Source: Bactericera cockerelli (taxonomy: Eukaryota; Arthropoda; Insecta; Hemiptera; Triozidae). Taken from it: a stretch of 64,000 nt of DNA. The translations under genes were made by a program, and so were the position numbers. The notes under the pieces are model-generated. The model had not been told where the DNA came from. It worked only from the letters and a program-made list of their open reading frames with translations, and made no database searches. The stretch covers positions 27,749,101-27,813,100 of the forward strand of contig CM044956.1 in assembly GCA_024516035.1 (NCBI GenBank), written 5' to 3'. Below, piece by piece: positions 11,219 through 22,206 of the stretch (within the stretch, counting starts at the first letter, position 1; each line of letters begins with the position of its first letter).

Positions 11219-13522
11219 GTAAGATGTCTTTACACAAAAAACATTGTATTATCAATAATAATTAAATTAGATTAAGTTACCATTTGTAACGTTGAATTAT
11301 TTCCTCCGTTTTATTTTTGCTTTGCTTGGTGTTCAGTCAATGTAGCCTATTGGAAAACTAAATTCGATTCAAGCCCGAGTGCTACTCTTTAAATCTCAAG
11401 TTCAAAGTGGGGAAGATATAAACGATAGATGTAGGTATTTTTTTTGTCTCACAGTATACTCGTAACCTTAATAAATTATCAAAAAAAAACGATTCTAAAT
11501 ACCAAATTTTTGGTAGGATTTACTAAACCGCATAATTTCAACACCCTAGACTTACACTACACAATGTACACGGAAGGAGCCCAGGACAATAGTTCTAGGT
11601 ATCCAAAGGAAGAATTACGCCCATGGACTCGGAAAGTAAAAGTACATACAATAAATACACTGCCACTTATGGACACAATATTTCTTCGTGATTGGTTCAC
11701 ATTAAATATACTAGCTGGTAATTTTGAGATTTTATACTAAATCACTTGTATCTCCAAAAATACGAATACAAATTTATTTTACATGGTAGAATACTGTTTT
11801 TTCTATATTCTAGATCTAACTTTTTTTTAAATAAAAAATATTCTTTGGGATTTTTTTAAATATCAGCGCTAAATCATATACGTATTATTAAACAATAATT
11901 ACAAATGCACTAATACGCATAAACTTGCAATATTTCATCAAAATTAGCGTTCACGAGATAAGTAAAAAGTTAAGGGTCAGGTCTCTATCACCAAGAACTA
12001 CTAGTGCGAAGTTGATGAATTTAAAATGAGACCATCTACAATACATAATTATCCTATATGTGTACAAAATTTCGTCGAAGTGGTTAAGCACTGTATGGCA
12101 CTGTATGGCCGGCGTCCAATGTGTTAAAGGTCTTATTAAAAGAAGTACATGGCAATAAATTTTAGTGAGCTACAACTTACCGTTCTCGAGATACAGGACG
12201 TCCTGGGTAATATCCATAGCCGTGTTTTGCTTTTGGATGAAAAAATCCAGGTTCGGTTTTTTCCAAATATTTCCATTTTCTTCCAAGTTCAGCTTCCCCA
12301 CTATTCGTGAAAGAAAAATGTATTCTTAATTAAATTAATTCTCAAACTTGTTTGAAAGGTTCTCGCTATAAGGAGTTATTATCAACAATTTTTATCCTTC
12401 TGGGGCTTACGGTTAACGAGTTATGGGTCAAAATATATGGATATTACCCAAAACCTCCGACCCTGTATCTCGAGAATGGTACGTTGTAGCTCACAAATAG
12501 TTAATGCAATGAACTTTTCTCAATGAAACCTATAGAACAATGTGTCACACGACGTCCTACCTTTCCATTCAAGATTTTAAAGTTGGTCCATGTCCAGCCT
12601 GACTGGAGCCGTGTAGGCAAAAAAAAAAAAAAATTCTGAAAATGAATCCCCCTGAAAATATAAAAAATGGAGTTTTTGCGTTTTTCTATATTTTTAGCCC
12701 TTCTTGAGATACGGGGGGTGAGGTGGGACTTTATAGACACCCTGTATACAAAATTTCATAATAATCGGGAGTGTGGTTCACGAGATATAATCGTATAGGT
12801 AAAAAGTTCTCTATCTCAAAGAACCGCTAGTGCGAAGTTGATGAATTTAAAATGGGACCATCTACAATACGTCTCCAATATGTATTGTGTTCAAAACTTG
12901 AATTCCATTCAGGAGTTTCTTAGATTTGAGCGTAACAAGGAATGGTTAAAATATTTAATGTTGGATTATCATCTGTTCGTTAAGGTTTTAATTTTTTTAA
13001 AGTATAATGTTATAAATTCGGTTCATTAAAATGCATAACTGTACCAAACTTCACGTTTTATGTCTCTTCAGTGCGAAGATATGACGTCTTCTTGAAAACC
13101 CAGTAAATCGGCGCACAAGGATGCCCTTGAAGTGCGATCGAGCTCAAATTATTTTTTGCGCCGTCATCTGAATCGTCCGCATATCAAAATTTCAGCTTTA
13201 TAGCTACAACCGTTAAAGAGATACGACTTGTGACAGACACCGTAAGGCGTACGGAAAAGAGCTCGTTGGTAGGGTTTTTTCTTCATAAATTATGAACAAA
13301 AGCCGAAATAGATAGAAAAATTCAACTAGGTAAATAATAAGACTTCAAAGATCCGTCCATTTTTCCCACGCGTCAACTTCAAAACGCTTTCACGTTCATT
13401 CTTCGTGATTCTGATGGCGGAAATGGCTTTTTCTAGTATGCATATACTACCGATAGAATCAGTCATTAACCATTTTTTTCCAATTTGTATATTTTATTTT
13501 AATCACACAATTTTATTTGCAC

Positions 13523-13559
<37 letters not shown>

Positions 13560-13831
13560 ACACTTATCCTTTTTTTTTCTCATTCTCAGGTGAGCGACCT
13601 TTCAAATGCGATGCCGACGGTTGCGGTAAAAGTTTCACCCGTAACGAAGAACTAACACGACACAAGAGGATTCACTCTGGGTTGCGGCCTTACCCCTGCT
13701 CACATTGCGGCAAAAAGTTTGGCCGCAAGGACCACTTGAAGAAACATCTGAGGACCCATTTCCCACAGCCCCGCTTTGTGCCTTTGTATTCTCCCTATAT
13801 GTACGGCGGTTACGGGACAGTTATACTCTAG
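10390..13831 (+). CDS. hkb: Huckebein-type zinc-finger transcriptional repressor
   Basis: Two coding exons (10390-11218 and 13590-13831) join in phase 1 to give 356 aa. FRPW stands at residues 8-11, right after the start. In Drosophila Huckebein this tetrapeptide recruits the corepressor Groucho. A long Ser/Asn/Glu-rich low-complexity region follows, then a conserved-looking block LPEDILDPILMAGLPLG just before the fingers. Three C2H2 fingers follow: C255/C258/H271/H275, C283/C288/H301/H305 and C313/C316/H329/H333, with TGERPF and SGLRPY linkers and recognition helices containing NNGQLKG, RNEELTR and RKDHLKK. The short C-terminal tail ends GTVIL. In flies Huckebein is a nuclear repressor of the terminal patterning system that limits mesoderm and specifies gut primordia; the role here is inferred. 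The intron carries R1 and R3 repeats, and a hAT element sits on the stop codon. Confidence 0.87.
11219..13589 (+). other. hkb intron with repeat insertions
   Basis: About 2.4 kb, from GTAAGA to a T-rich tract and CATTCTCAG. It holds diverged R1 fragments (11653-12080 and 12742-12960), an inverted repeat (12165-12494), a copy of repeat R3 (about 13040-13300, shared with 34215-34495) and a long T-run at about 13525-13555 just upstream of the acceptor. Confidence 0.8.
12165..12494. repeat. Inverted-repeat (MITE-like) element in the hkb intron
   Basis: GTGAGCTACAACTTACCG..CTCGAGATACAGG at the left is answered by CCTGTATCTCGAGAATGG..GTTGTAGCTCAC at the right. The inner halves also pair around GGTAATATCC and GGATATTACC. 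No duplication of the target was delimited. Confidence 0.5.
13590..13831 (+). CDS. hkb: hkb coding exon 2
   Basis: Acceptor CATTCTCAG|G, phase 1, so that ACA-G plus GT continues as HTGERPF. Encodes fingers two and three and the tail to GTVIL and TAG (13829-13831). The last codon and the stop, CTC TAG, lie inside the 8-bp target duplication of the hAT element that follows. Confidence 0.9.
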
Positions 13832-13833
13832 AG

Positions 13834-14137
13834 CAGGGGTCGGCAGTTAAATCCTTTTCGGGTCCGGATTGACATGAGAAAGATCTCCGCGGTCCGGATT
13901 GATAAAAACCATCAGCCGATAGTAAACTTTGCACATTGTTAGGACTACTTATTTTAGCAAATCAATGATTTCCATCTGGAATTAGGTCTTTGGACTATGA
14001 AACAATGAAATGACTTCATCCACCCATTCGCCAGACGGTGATTTTTTTGAAGAAAGAGAAAAAATGATTTATTTTTGGGCCTCGAATTTTGTTCGCGGTC
14101 CGGATTCGGACCGCGGTCCGCTAATTGCCGATCGAGG
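13834..14137. mobile_element. Non-autonomous hAT element inserted at the hkb stop codon
   Basis: 304 bp. The left end CAGGGGTCGGCAGTTA pairs with the right end TAATTGCCGATCGAGG. It is flanked by an 8-bp direct duplication CTCTAGAG (13826-13833 and 14138-14145), as expected for hAT. It contains repeated CGGTCCGGATT motifs and no ORF. The insertion leaves the coding sequence and stop intact but puts 312 bp between the stop and the ancestral 3'UTR. Confidence 0.9.
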
Positions 14138-14389
14138 CTCTAGAGTCTAGTATATAATCTTTAGGTTGTTTTAGAGACTAAGGGCCAAATTATAATACAG
14201 GATTAAGTCGAGGATAAGGCAAGACCAAAATTATCGGAGATATGATGCGCATACCAATTGATTGGTGGTCTTCCCTTACCTTTGTTAATTGTAATCTTAT
14301 TTTTATGTCAATTGTTTTGTTACTTTAATCCTAAAGGAGGGAATAAATAATTCACACAATCAGACACATTCCGAAGGGAGTGACAACTT
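14138..14389 (+). other. Probable ancestral hkb 3'UTR/downstream region
   Basis: Begins with the second copy of the CTCTAGAG duplication. AATAAAT near 14343 is a possible polyadenylation signal. No gene or recognised repeat. Confidence 0.35.
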
Positions 14390-14515
14390 TTTAACATTGA
14401 CCTCTCCCAGCCTGAGTTGGGCCGGAATGCTTTACGGAGTTTTCACCTCGCTGAACGTTGCATAACTTCGGTGATCCCACGAGAACCGGTGCATATCGAC
14501 TCTGGCTAGCATTGA
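14390..14515 (-). repeat. 5S-derived SINE, copy 4 (inverted, truncated, box C deleted)
   Basis: On the minus strand it reads CACCGGTTCTCGTGGGATCA, then GTTCAGCGAGGTGAAAACTC with the box C region absent, then GGCCCAACTCAGGCTGG. Same deletion form as copies 1 and 2. Confidence 0.7.
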
Positions 14516-14984
14516 TTTAAATTTAACTGAATTTTAATAATATGTACGAGTATGAGAACTAAAATGTAAATATGTATTTTATTATGTGATTTTTGTAAAC
14601 ATAATTAAGAATTTACCTTACCTATTATTTTAAATTACAGAAGACCAATTTTATATTCTACTAAAAAATACCAATGTAAATGTTGCTTTTTTAATTTCTA
14701 TAGTTACTTTTGAAATTTAGTTTTTTTTTGAAATTCAGATTCTCGTAATTCGAATAAATTAGCTGTACAATTGTAAATATTATAAGTACACGCGCCGCTT
14801 CGCCAGCCCATCAGTGCCTGTCTCCTTTTAACAGTTCAGAAAGTGAAAAGATTGCATGTTGCATACTCGTAGAGAGGTGCCGTCTTATTATAGATACCTA
14901 ATATATTCAATGTTCAGAAAGAATCATTATATTTTTATATAACCAGACTAGAGTTTACATCAACTGCATGGTTCTATCAAGGGT

Positions 14985-15160
14985 TTCAATCGCAGGAAAC
15001 TCACAAACCTGCTACGCAAAATAACCTCACCCAGCCTGAGTGGGGCGCGAACAGTCAGCATCACGAGAGTTCAAATTTGAATGGTCTCCCTATCCAAGTC
15101 CTAATCTCGCTGGACGTTGCTTCGGTGACATAACGAGAACCGGTGCTACTAGGGTGTACC
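14985..15160 (-). repeat. 5S-derived SINE, copy 5 (inverted, box C kept)
   Basis: On the minus strand it reads CACCGGTTCTCGTTATGTCA, AACGTCCAGCGAG, then a box C-like GGACTTGGATAGGGAGACCA, CTCGTGATGCTG, and the shared tail GGCTGGGTGAGG..GTTTCCTGCGATTG. Confidence 0.7.
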
Positions 15161-15179
15161 TTTGGTCTCGTGTTTGAGA

Positions 15180-15395
15180 TACGCATTTCGAATAGAGAAT
15201 CTATCGTGTAGCCCTCGCCAGGCTGACTTCTTTCCACCTCTGAACAGGACGTTAAATCAAGTTAAGGCGTTAGGGAGGGCATCCAGTCGTTAAAAATGTG
15301 CCAAAACCAACGAACCTCAACCATGAGGTTGATCAACGTCGCCCTGCTTGAGCGGGATAAGACAGAGTCAAAAAAGAAGAAGAAGAAGTGTATTT
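15180..15395 (+). repeat. LINE/SINE-type tail ending in a GAA microsatellite
   Basis: Contains GACGTTAAATC, GGAGGGCATCCAGTCG and TCGCCCTGCTTGAGCGGG, then AAGAAGAAGAAG. This order (GTTAA, GGGCATCCAG, GTCGCCCTG, trinucleotide tail) is typical of widespread invertebrate retroposon tails. The family is not resolved. Confidence 0.45.
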
Positions 15396-15870
15396 TGAGC
15401 TGCTAAACACGAATCACGATTAAATATTATGTCCATGATTTAGCAATGTATTTTTTTCTTCTTTTCTTTTAGTGACAGAAATTTGAAAAAAATATGATTT
15501 CAAAGCATGACAATTAAAAAAAAAAAAAAAAAAAAAAAATTTGTACACTTATTAGGATAAATAGTAGTTCTAAAATGGCCTGTATAATATGGCTGCAGTA
15601 GTTTACCATGGGTAAACGTACTTTTGAAAACATTTCATTTCAACATCTGAGTTACGATTTCACAAGTGCATAGAGGGGGAGCTTTGTTCCGTTTCAAAAT
15701 CACCCCTTCAGACGGATTTAGAGATAGACCCCACCCTCTCTGAGCGCAAAACATGGCAGCCCCTCTCCCGCTTTTATATTTTGTGGTGCATAAAAATCTG
15801 GTGTGACACCTCACGACTTTCCTTATCACCGCCACTGGTTAGCAGTAACAGTTAGCTAAAAATCAATTAA
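15396..15870. repeat. Poly-A run and dispersed-repeat fragment
   Basis: An A-run lies at about 15517-15539. About 15780-15870 (AAAAATCTGGTGTGACACC, CACGACTTTCC, CCACTGGTTAGCAG) recurs in part at about 690-830. No gene is supported. Confidence 0.4.
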
Positions 15871-15922
15871 TTGGATTTGATATTCAACATATTTTTATTG
15901 CATTGTGTTCAGTAACATCTTA

Positions 15923-16190
15923 TCATTTTTCTACATAATTTTCAGCTCGATCAATGCACTTTTGGAAAGGGGGGAGCAATTTATGTATACCCTCCTTGAC
16001 AAACTGCGCGTCCAAACTAGAGGTCCAAGTACGGACAGCGGTCTTGAGCTTGTCGTCATTTCGGAAGCTTTTGCCTCCTAAATACACTCTCCGATGGGGA
16101 AACAAGTGAAACTTGGTGCCAGATCAGGTGAATATGGTGGGTGGCCTAAATCTTCCCATCCAAACGAATTAAGGAGATCTTTCACTTGTA
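15923..16190 (-). pseudogene. mariner transposase C-terminal remnant
   Basis: On the minus strand, upstream codons read GWEDLGHPPYSPDLAPSF and a second frame continues FPHRRVYLGGKSF and ends CIDRAENYVEK-stop. HPPYSPDLAP containing the last catalytic Asp (D34D type), the LGGK.F motif and the K-C-I-(X)n-YVEK ending are the hallmark C terminus of mariner transposases. A frameshift separates the two parts and the N-terminal three quarters is not recognisable here, so this is a dead fragment. Confidence 0.8.
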
Positions 16191-16244
16191 TAACCAATTA
16201 GATACAAAAATTACTAAAACACTAGAAGTATTTACTAAGGTTAT

Positions 16245-16500
16245 TATAGTAGTCACTGTGGCCGAGTGAATTAGCGCACTAGGCTTGTATTCGATTGCGG
16301 GCAAGGTAGAATTTTAGTTCGATGTTAGAGGGTCCACTTATACTAAAGCGCATCTGCCAAATCCGCTATCCGCTATATGTATAATTAACACGCTAGGGCA
16401 TCACAGACAAGAATAAACACAAAACACAGACAAGAATAAACACATAAAACATCCATCCACACAACAACGCAAATAAAAATACACACACACACTCAACCAA
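16245..16500 (+). repeat. tRNA-like SINE remnant
   Basis: GTCACTGTGGCCGAGTGAATTAGCGC resembles a tRNA box A context and recurs in inverted form at 33630-33668. The box B part is decayed (TTAGTTCGATG). The block CATCTGCCAAATCCG also occurs near 49050. The region ends in CA-rich simple sequence. It is not a functional tRNA. Confidence 0.5.
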
Positions 16501-18833
16501 CTACAATAATTTTCATCTACATATTTTCACTTTTTCTTAGTACATATAACCCTAAAATTTTATTGTTCAAATTCTAATTTTTTTCAAATATAATATATTC
16601 TTAGATATACCTACTTAGGTATAAGAAAAATTTACTCCCCAATTCAAAATAAAATTAGTAAATTTCAATCAATGAATTATCAACCCAATTGAAGTTTGAA
16701 AGAAAATATTGAGTAATATAATTAGTTAAAGTAAGAAATATGACTTGCGAATCTATTGACAGGGACTATTTATGACCAGAGTTGTTTAAATGTGGGGAGA
16801 CTCGATTACCTATTACCCTGAAAACACAACAATTAACCGATATCGGAATCGTTACATTACAAACAAACAGTTCTGACCCTAAAAGAGAAGCTGTAAGCCA
16901 TCAATCACCTAGAAGACCCCTGCCTAGCCTGATGGACAAGATGATACTTCTGTTACGCTTGGAACAGCACACAGCTTCTCCTACATGGTTGCAACACGAA
17001 GCATTTGTACTGCTAGTCATTTACAAATTGTATGTAGGTATTTATTGTAATCTCATGTGTTACATAGGAATAAGACGAATATTCAAAAATTATCAAACAA
17101 TCATATTTTACGATGTTTCAACAAGGAAGGACAGAGTGATAATATTATGTAGGTAATTCGTTAAGACATAATAATTATTATGGTGCATTGGTTAATTGGT
17201 TATGCTAGGATAGATTAAAGCAATTTTGGGGGGAAAAATATTCTAAAGACAGCTACACGGTTTTTGATTTTTTATGAAATTTTATCTAGATAAAGTTGCA
17301 AGCACTTTAGCCTGCAAAAGAAAACTGTCCAGTCCAGAATGAATCATAATGTCATGATGAAAGCCTGTATTTTGACTAGTGTTATCTTTCAACGTACATA
17401 AATAAAGTTCAACTCTGATACTTTCACATCACTTCCATCATAATAGATAGAGAAAGTAACTTTTCAATAAGATCAAAAGGTTTTCGCTGAAACCACAAAG
17501 ACATTATTCTTGATCTCAATTTCTCATCGGCCTACTCTAGATAAATCTCTCAGATCATAAAAACACTTTCTATTGTAGGACTTAAAAGGCATCGCAGGAG
17601 CAGCCTCACAAAGCAAGACATTTAGATGTCAAATATCGATTTCATTCCACGTCAATAAATAGAAAGATGACTTTTGAGTTTGACAATTCAATTTAGATCC
17701 GCACCGCTCTACCTACCTTTAGTGGGTCATCATTTAAATTTAAACTATAGTGAGTGAGAGATAAGAAATTAGATTAATAGAAAAGGGACTACTTATTTTT
17801 AAAGTGAAGTTCTACGATCTCATACAAGTAATTAAATTAATGATTCGCTATCTGTTAGAGATTTGAAATTAACTAAGGCATGGCCGTACCGGTATATAAA
17901 GCTACTTGTTCCGTACTTTTTGTAAAATACAATTAGTAGAATTCTCGTATTCCAGCCAGGTCCATGCCCATCAACTTTTTGCCATCCGTTTCCGTTCAGA
18001 CAGTATGTTTGTATTTTATTTATTTTTTAATTTCAGTGGAAGGGATTTGAATTTCAAACCCTATCCACTTGATACGCCACTGGAAACAAGAAAAACCAAA
18101 AGCCTAAGCATACGAAGTACACTCGGCCTCGCAGTTAATGAAGGAAAGATAACATCTAAATTAACCTTTTATCCAAGAGCCACAAGCACACGATATCTAA
18201 AACCCAAGACTTCTTTTTCTGCATAGGTGGTCCAAAAGATCTTCTAGCCCATCCTAATAGTAAAATAATGAACTCAAGAAGTAGCAACACAAATCAAAAA
18301 CCTATAAAAAGTGCCAAAAAAATCATTCCCCTCAGTCATTCATAAGAAAAACATTCAATTGACTTCGTCCAGAAAAAAAGGCATAAATAATGCAACTTAG
18401 ACACATCTGATGTAACTAATATTCAACTAAAGCAGATTCTATTCAAAACGGTATCTAAATTGGATAAGAAAAGTTCCACAAAAATGTACCTAATTCGAAT
18501 CCCTAACATGAATGAATATCTTCAGAAAAGGAGATAAAGATATATCTCAACTATCTCTAACCGTAATTCACTCATTCTATCATATTTTTGATTTCAATGA
18601 CGTTTTATGCCTCGCTTCAATGATCCCCAATTTTTACGCCATGTAATTCACGCATCATTCAATATCAAGACGTGTAAATTATCACTACAGAACAGAGGAC
18701 AGGGATTTAATGAAGACACTTCCCTCACATAACCCCAAAGAAGCGTGATTGCATGACCAATTGTCACATGAATGGAGATTCTTTTATGGTTAGAGATAGA
18801 GATAGCTTGAGACTGTATTAAAAATACAATTTT
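16501..18833. other. Long stretch without a supported gene
   Basis: AT-rich. A 124-codon ORF at 16782-17156 has no recognisable domain, and its second half is hydrophobic and AT-driven, so it is not called. A second ORF, 17906-18226, is similarly unsupported. GGCATGGCCGTACCGG near 17878 resembles Helitron-associated sequence elsewhere in the window. Confidence 0.3.
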
Positions 18834-18836
18834 AGC

Positions 18837-19065
18837 CAACGTCGATGGTGCGTTGAATGCATCGGTTCTCGTAGGATCACCGAAGCTAAGAAACGTCCAG
18901 CGAGGTAAAAACTTTGAGATGCTGGCATTCCGGCCCAACCCAGGCTGGGTGAGGTTAATATGGGTAGGAGGTTTGTGAGTTTCCTGCGAATGGAGGGTAA
19001 TACCCTCGTCGTTATATGACCATGCAGTTGAAAGTGACGTCTAACCTAAACCCAAATTAAAAAAG
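18837..19065 (+). repeat. 5S-derived SINE, copy 2 (box C deleted)
   Basis: GCCAACGTCGATGGTGCG at the start is close to insect 5S rRNA. ATCGGTTCTCGTAGGATCAC follows, then the same deletion junction as copy 1 (AAAACTTTGAGATGCTGGC) and the shared tail (GGCCCAACCCAGGCTGGG, TTTGTGAGTTTCCTGCG, TATATGACCATG), ending in AATTAAAAAA. Confidence 0.8.
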
Positions 19066-19205
19066 TGCAGTGTCTGGCGATTTTTTTTGTTTATTTTCGT
19101 TTATGGCCTTCTTTGTAACCTTTTTCTTTTATATACCTAATATATTTAAATTCTCCTTAGAAGATCAAACGTTTTCCCAAAAAAAGTTTGGGTATTTTTT
19201 TATTT

Positions 19206-19856
19206 AAATACACTGCCAATTATGGACACAATACTTCCTGGTTCACATTGTATACTCGTGGCAATTTCGACATTTTATAAATACTAAATCTTTTGTATCT
19301 CCAAATCATCTTAATCGATTTTCTTCAAATTTGTTTACTATGGTAGAATATCATTTTTCCCGCATCCTTGATTATACAAAAAAAAAATCTGTGTTGGTTT
19401 AGTCGTAACACCTTATTTTTGCACTTTTTGTCCAAAATTTTGGATTTTCTTAAATATCAAAAATAAATCATATTAAAAAAATTTATGTACATACCTATAA
19501 GATTTCATCAAAATCGGGTGTACCAGTCACGAGATGTAAGCCTTTAAGTAAAAAGTTAGTGTTTAGGCGCTACCAAGATACGCTTGTGCGAAGTTTACGA
19601 ATTTAAATGGGACCATCTACACTATGTTTTCTGTATGGGTACAAAAATTCGTCGAAATCCGTTCAGTAGTTTCTGATATTTACGCGTTACAAGGAATGTA
19701 TTTAACAGACAGAGAGCCAGACAGATACAAAACCAAAGTTGCCCAGGAGGTTATGAAACGTCCAGAAATATTAAAAAAATTGAAATCGGAGCAAATTTTT
19801 TATTTATTATTTTACAAAAACAAACACAATACTTCCTAGGAATTTTCGGAAGTAAA
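19206..19856 (+). repeat. Dispersed repeat R1, copy d
   Basis: Starts ACTGCCAATTATGGACACAA, keeps the TTCATCAAAATCGGGTG and GCGTTACAAGGAATG blocks, and ends near ACACAATACTTCC. Moderately diverged, no ORF. Confidence 0.65.
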
Positions 19857-20419
19857 ACATCTTTTTCCCGCTCAAAAGACTACAATAATAATAATTAAGA
19901 GAGACACACACGTTATCACCGATTTCAATGAGCAAAACTGAATAGAGATTAACAAACATAATTCAACAAAACTGAGTAGACAAAGTTTTAGGGGGCAGTT
20001 GTAGGTGTAGCACCTCTCTTGCAAGACAAACGCACTGTTGCCTACAGAAGAAGCAGCTAGTGGTTGAGGAGATTGGTCAGCACAGGTGCCTCAACTCTCA
20101 CCTATGTTTCCAATCTAACACACTCCGGGCAACTGTATCGCTCTACAGGCAGAACTAGGTGAGGGGATTGAGAGGAGCAGTCTAGAGACAATCTGGATCC
20201 TGGTTCTCTCAGCTTGGTTGGTAATTAGTGTGAGTTGTCAACCTAGGCCCGGTATCAAGACTTTCTTGATAGCACCCACGCCCCACCCAGGAGGGGAATT
20301 ACACAAAAAGAGAAAGCTTGCATTCCCCAAGGTGGCTGCCCCACCAGCAAGATCGGGCATCGGTGGGCTAATGACCCGCCATGTCTTAAACCCAACCATT
20401 ACAGAAACCTCAATTTGAT
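19857..20419. other. GC-richer block of unknown nature, no gene called
   Basis: About 19985-20410 is clearly richer in G and C than its neighbours (for example ACCCACGCCCCACCCAGG and CTAATGACCCGCC..AACCCAACCATTACAG). It resembles the 5' leader of a retroposon more than a host exon. No ORF longer than about 75 codons and no convincing splice sites were found. Confidence 0.3.
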
Positions 20420-20943
20420 ATCCCCCAAAAGTACACTTCATGTGCAAAAATCGCGAAGAAATTAACAATCCTTCGACCGTATAATTACTTTGAAAACATT
20501 TGCTTAAAAAAGAACTGATATCAAATGATTGTCAAGTTCTTGTAAACAGGAAATTTTTTGCCCACAAAGGAGTCTCAAGCACAGAAATCAAGCTAAGGAT
20601 TGGACATAATACTTCCCATTTTCTCCTATTTAAGAACGCTGAAAATTAGCATTAAAAATCAAGGCAAGTTCAAAAAAAAAAATTAATGTTATTAAATTTC
20701 CAACATTTTTCATATAAACTTTTATCGTTGTTAAATAGCAGAATATGGGGAATATTATGTCCAATCCTTGGCTTAATTTCTGTGCTTGAGACTCCTTTCT
20801 AGACAAAAATTTCCAGTTTACAAGAACTTGGCAAGCATTTGATATCAGTTTCTTTTTAGGCAATTGTTTTCCAGGTAATTATATTTACAAAGGATTGTTA
20901 TTTTCTTGGCGTCTTTTGGACACGAAGTGTATTTTTGGGGGAT
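20420..20943. mobile_element. Foldback MITE with ATCCCCCAAAA ends
   Basis: The left end ATCCCCCAAAAGTACACTTC matches the complement of the right end GAAGTGTATTTTTGGGGGAT. The arms pair for roughly 200 bp with mismatches (for example GTCTCAAGCACAGAAATCAAG against CTTAATTTCTGTGCTTGAGAC). A target duplication of 2-3 bp cannot be fixed. Non-coding. Confidence 0.7.
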
Positions 20944-21532
20944 TATTTTATACGATAAAGATTGTGTAAATGTGTATGATATTGTATATTAGGTATGTAG
21001 TTTTGTTCAATGACCATGATAAATAGATAGCTGATCGGACGTGTGAATTTATACCCCATTCAGCGGAGTTCACAAATACCACGGTGCAAATGGACGATGA
21101 TATAACTGCATGGGACCACACACGAGGAGCATTGTTGTCACTTTTCATTTTTAATACATTTAATTTTTATAAATAATGGATATTATTTTATGGTGTCATC
21201 TGATTCGATGGACGTCTTATTTATTGAGGCAAAAGTCTATTAGGGCTTCATCATATAAAGGACATAATACCTAACTACCTGCACTGAAGTGACTGAGTGA
21301 CACTACCTATACTTATTTATGTATAATCAGATTCCCTGGGGACTAAATTTATTAATGCAATCTAGTTCTTAAAACTAATAATTCCATAACATTAAATCAA
21401 TATAACAAGTTTAATGAGGTACTAACTTGTGATTCAAACTGAATAAGAAAATAGCTGTTTTATATTTTTTCAAATGGCCCAAGTGAAAAGCACCTTCTAA
21501 CCGTTTTACCCATCTAAAAGATTCTACTGTTA
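20944..21532. other. No gene or repeat recognised
   Basis: AT-rich spacer between two TIR elements. Only short ORFs and no repeat shared with the rest of the window that I could see. Confidence 0.3.
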
Positions 21533-22203
21533 AGCCGGCCATTCACGATCAGTCCAAACTGATACTTTCGACTGGCGTGAATGGCAGTGGACTGACAGTC
21601 CAATTCGACTAATGAGTTGGACTGTAGGATTATAAAAAAATTATATTTTGGACTGAAGGTGCTTGGACTGATAGTTAATTTTTTTATGAGAATGGCGCTT
21701 TCAGTCCTCAGTTAACCAATTTCTCTTCAGAGTTCAGATTACCGATTTTGAATTTTTAAAAATGTCGCGCAAAAAGGCAATTCAAACAATAGTCGATTTC
21801 ATTGCAATTTTAAGATCAGAGCCCTGTCTCTAGAAAGTTAATTGCGAGGAATATAAAAACCGTAATTTAAAAATGCTGTCCGTACAAAATTGGCAAAGAA
21901 ACTAACTGAAATTGAAAGTGATGCACCCGTAAAGTCTGCCCCTGCTAAAATCAACAGCCTGAGGTCAGCCTATAACTATTATAACAAGGAAAGAAAAAAA
22001 TGTGAACAATCTATCAAGTCTGGAGTTTCCGCAAACCAACTTTTAGGCTTTTATTTTTTTTTTCTTGATCATTACGAAAAATAATCCGAGAACAGCGATG
22101 TCGTCGTAAGAATCCATGGTGAGATTTGTGAGAACTGATGGTTTTAACTAAACGTGAGTGGACATCTCAGTTGTCAGTCCAAACTGTCAGTGAATGGCCG
22201 GCC
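21533..22203 (+). mobile_element. PIF/Harbinger-type element, internally deleted
   Basis: The terminal inverted repeats GCCGGCCATTCAC and GTGAATGGCCGGC are followed by further matching CAG positions. TTA flanks both sides (21530-21532 and 22204-22206), fitting the 3-bp TWA duplication of this superfamily. The inside holds a broken MADF-type ORF. Such DNA-binding ORFs accompany transposase genes in PIF/Harbinger elements; the transposase itself is missing. Confidence 0.75.
21762..22083 (+). pseudogene. Broken MADF (Myb/SANT-like) ORF of the Harbinger element
   Basis: From ATG 21762 it reads MSRKKAIQTIVDFI..LRSEPCL, then a TAG where the family has a conserved Trp, then KVNCEEYKNRNLK. After a one-base frame change it continues LAKKLTEIESDAPV..INSLRSAYNYYNKERKK. 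The order RSEPCLW, YKNRN and KIN.LRSAY is the MADF domain signature, a DNA-binding fold used by Harbinger accessory proteins. The stop and the frameshift show it is not functional. Confidence 0.75.
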
Positions 22204-22206
22204 TTA

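Noticed and set aside
16782..17156. 124-codon ORF
   Set aside because: No recognisable domain, no splice or regulatory support, and AT-biased codons in the second half. Could be revisited with RNA data.
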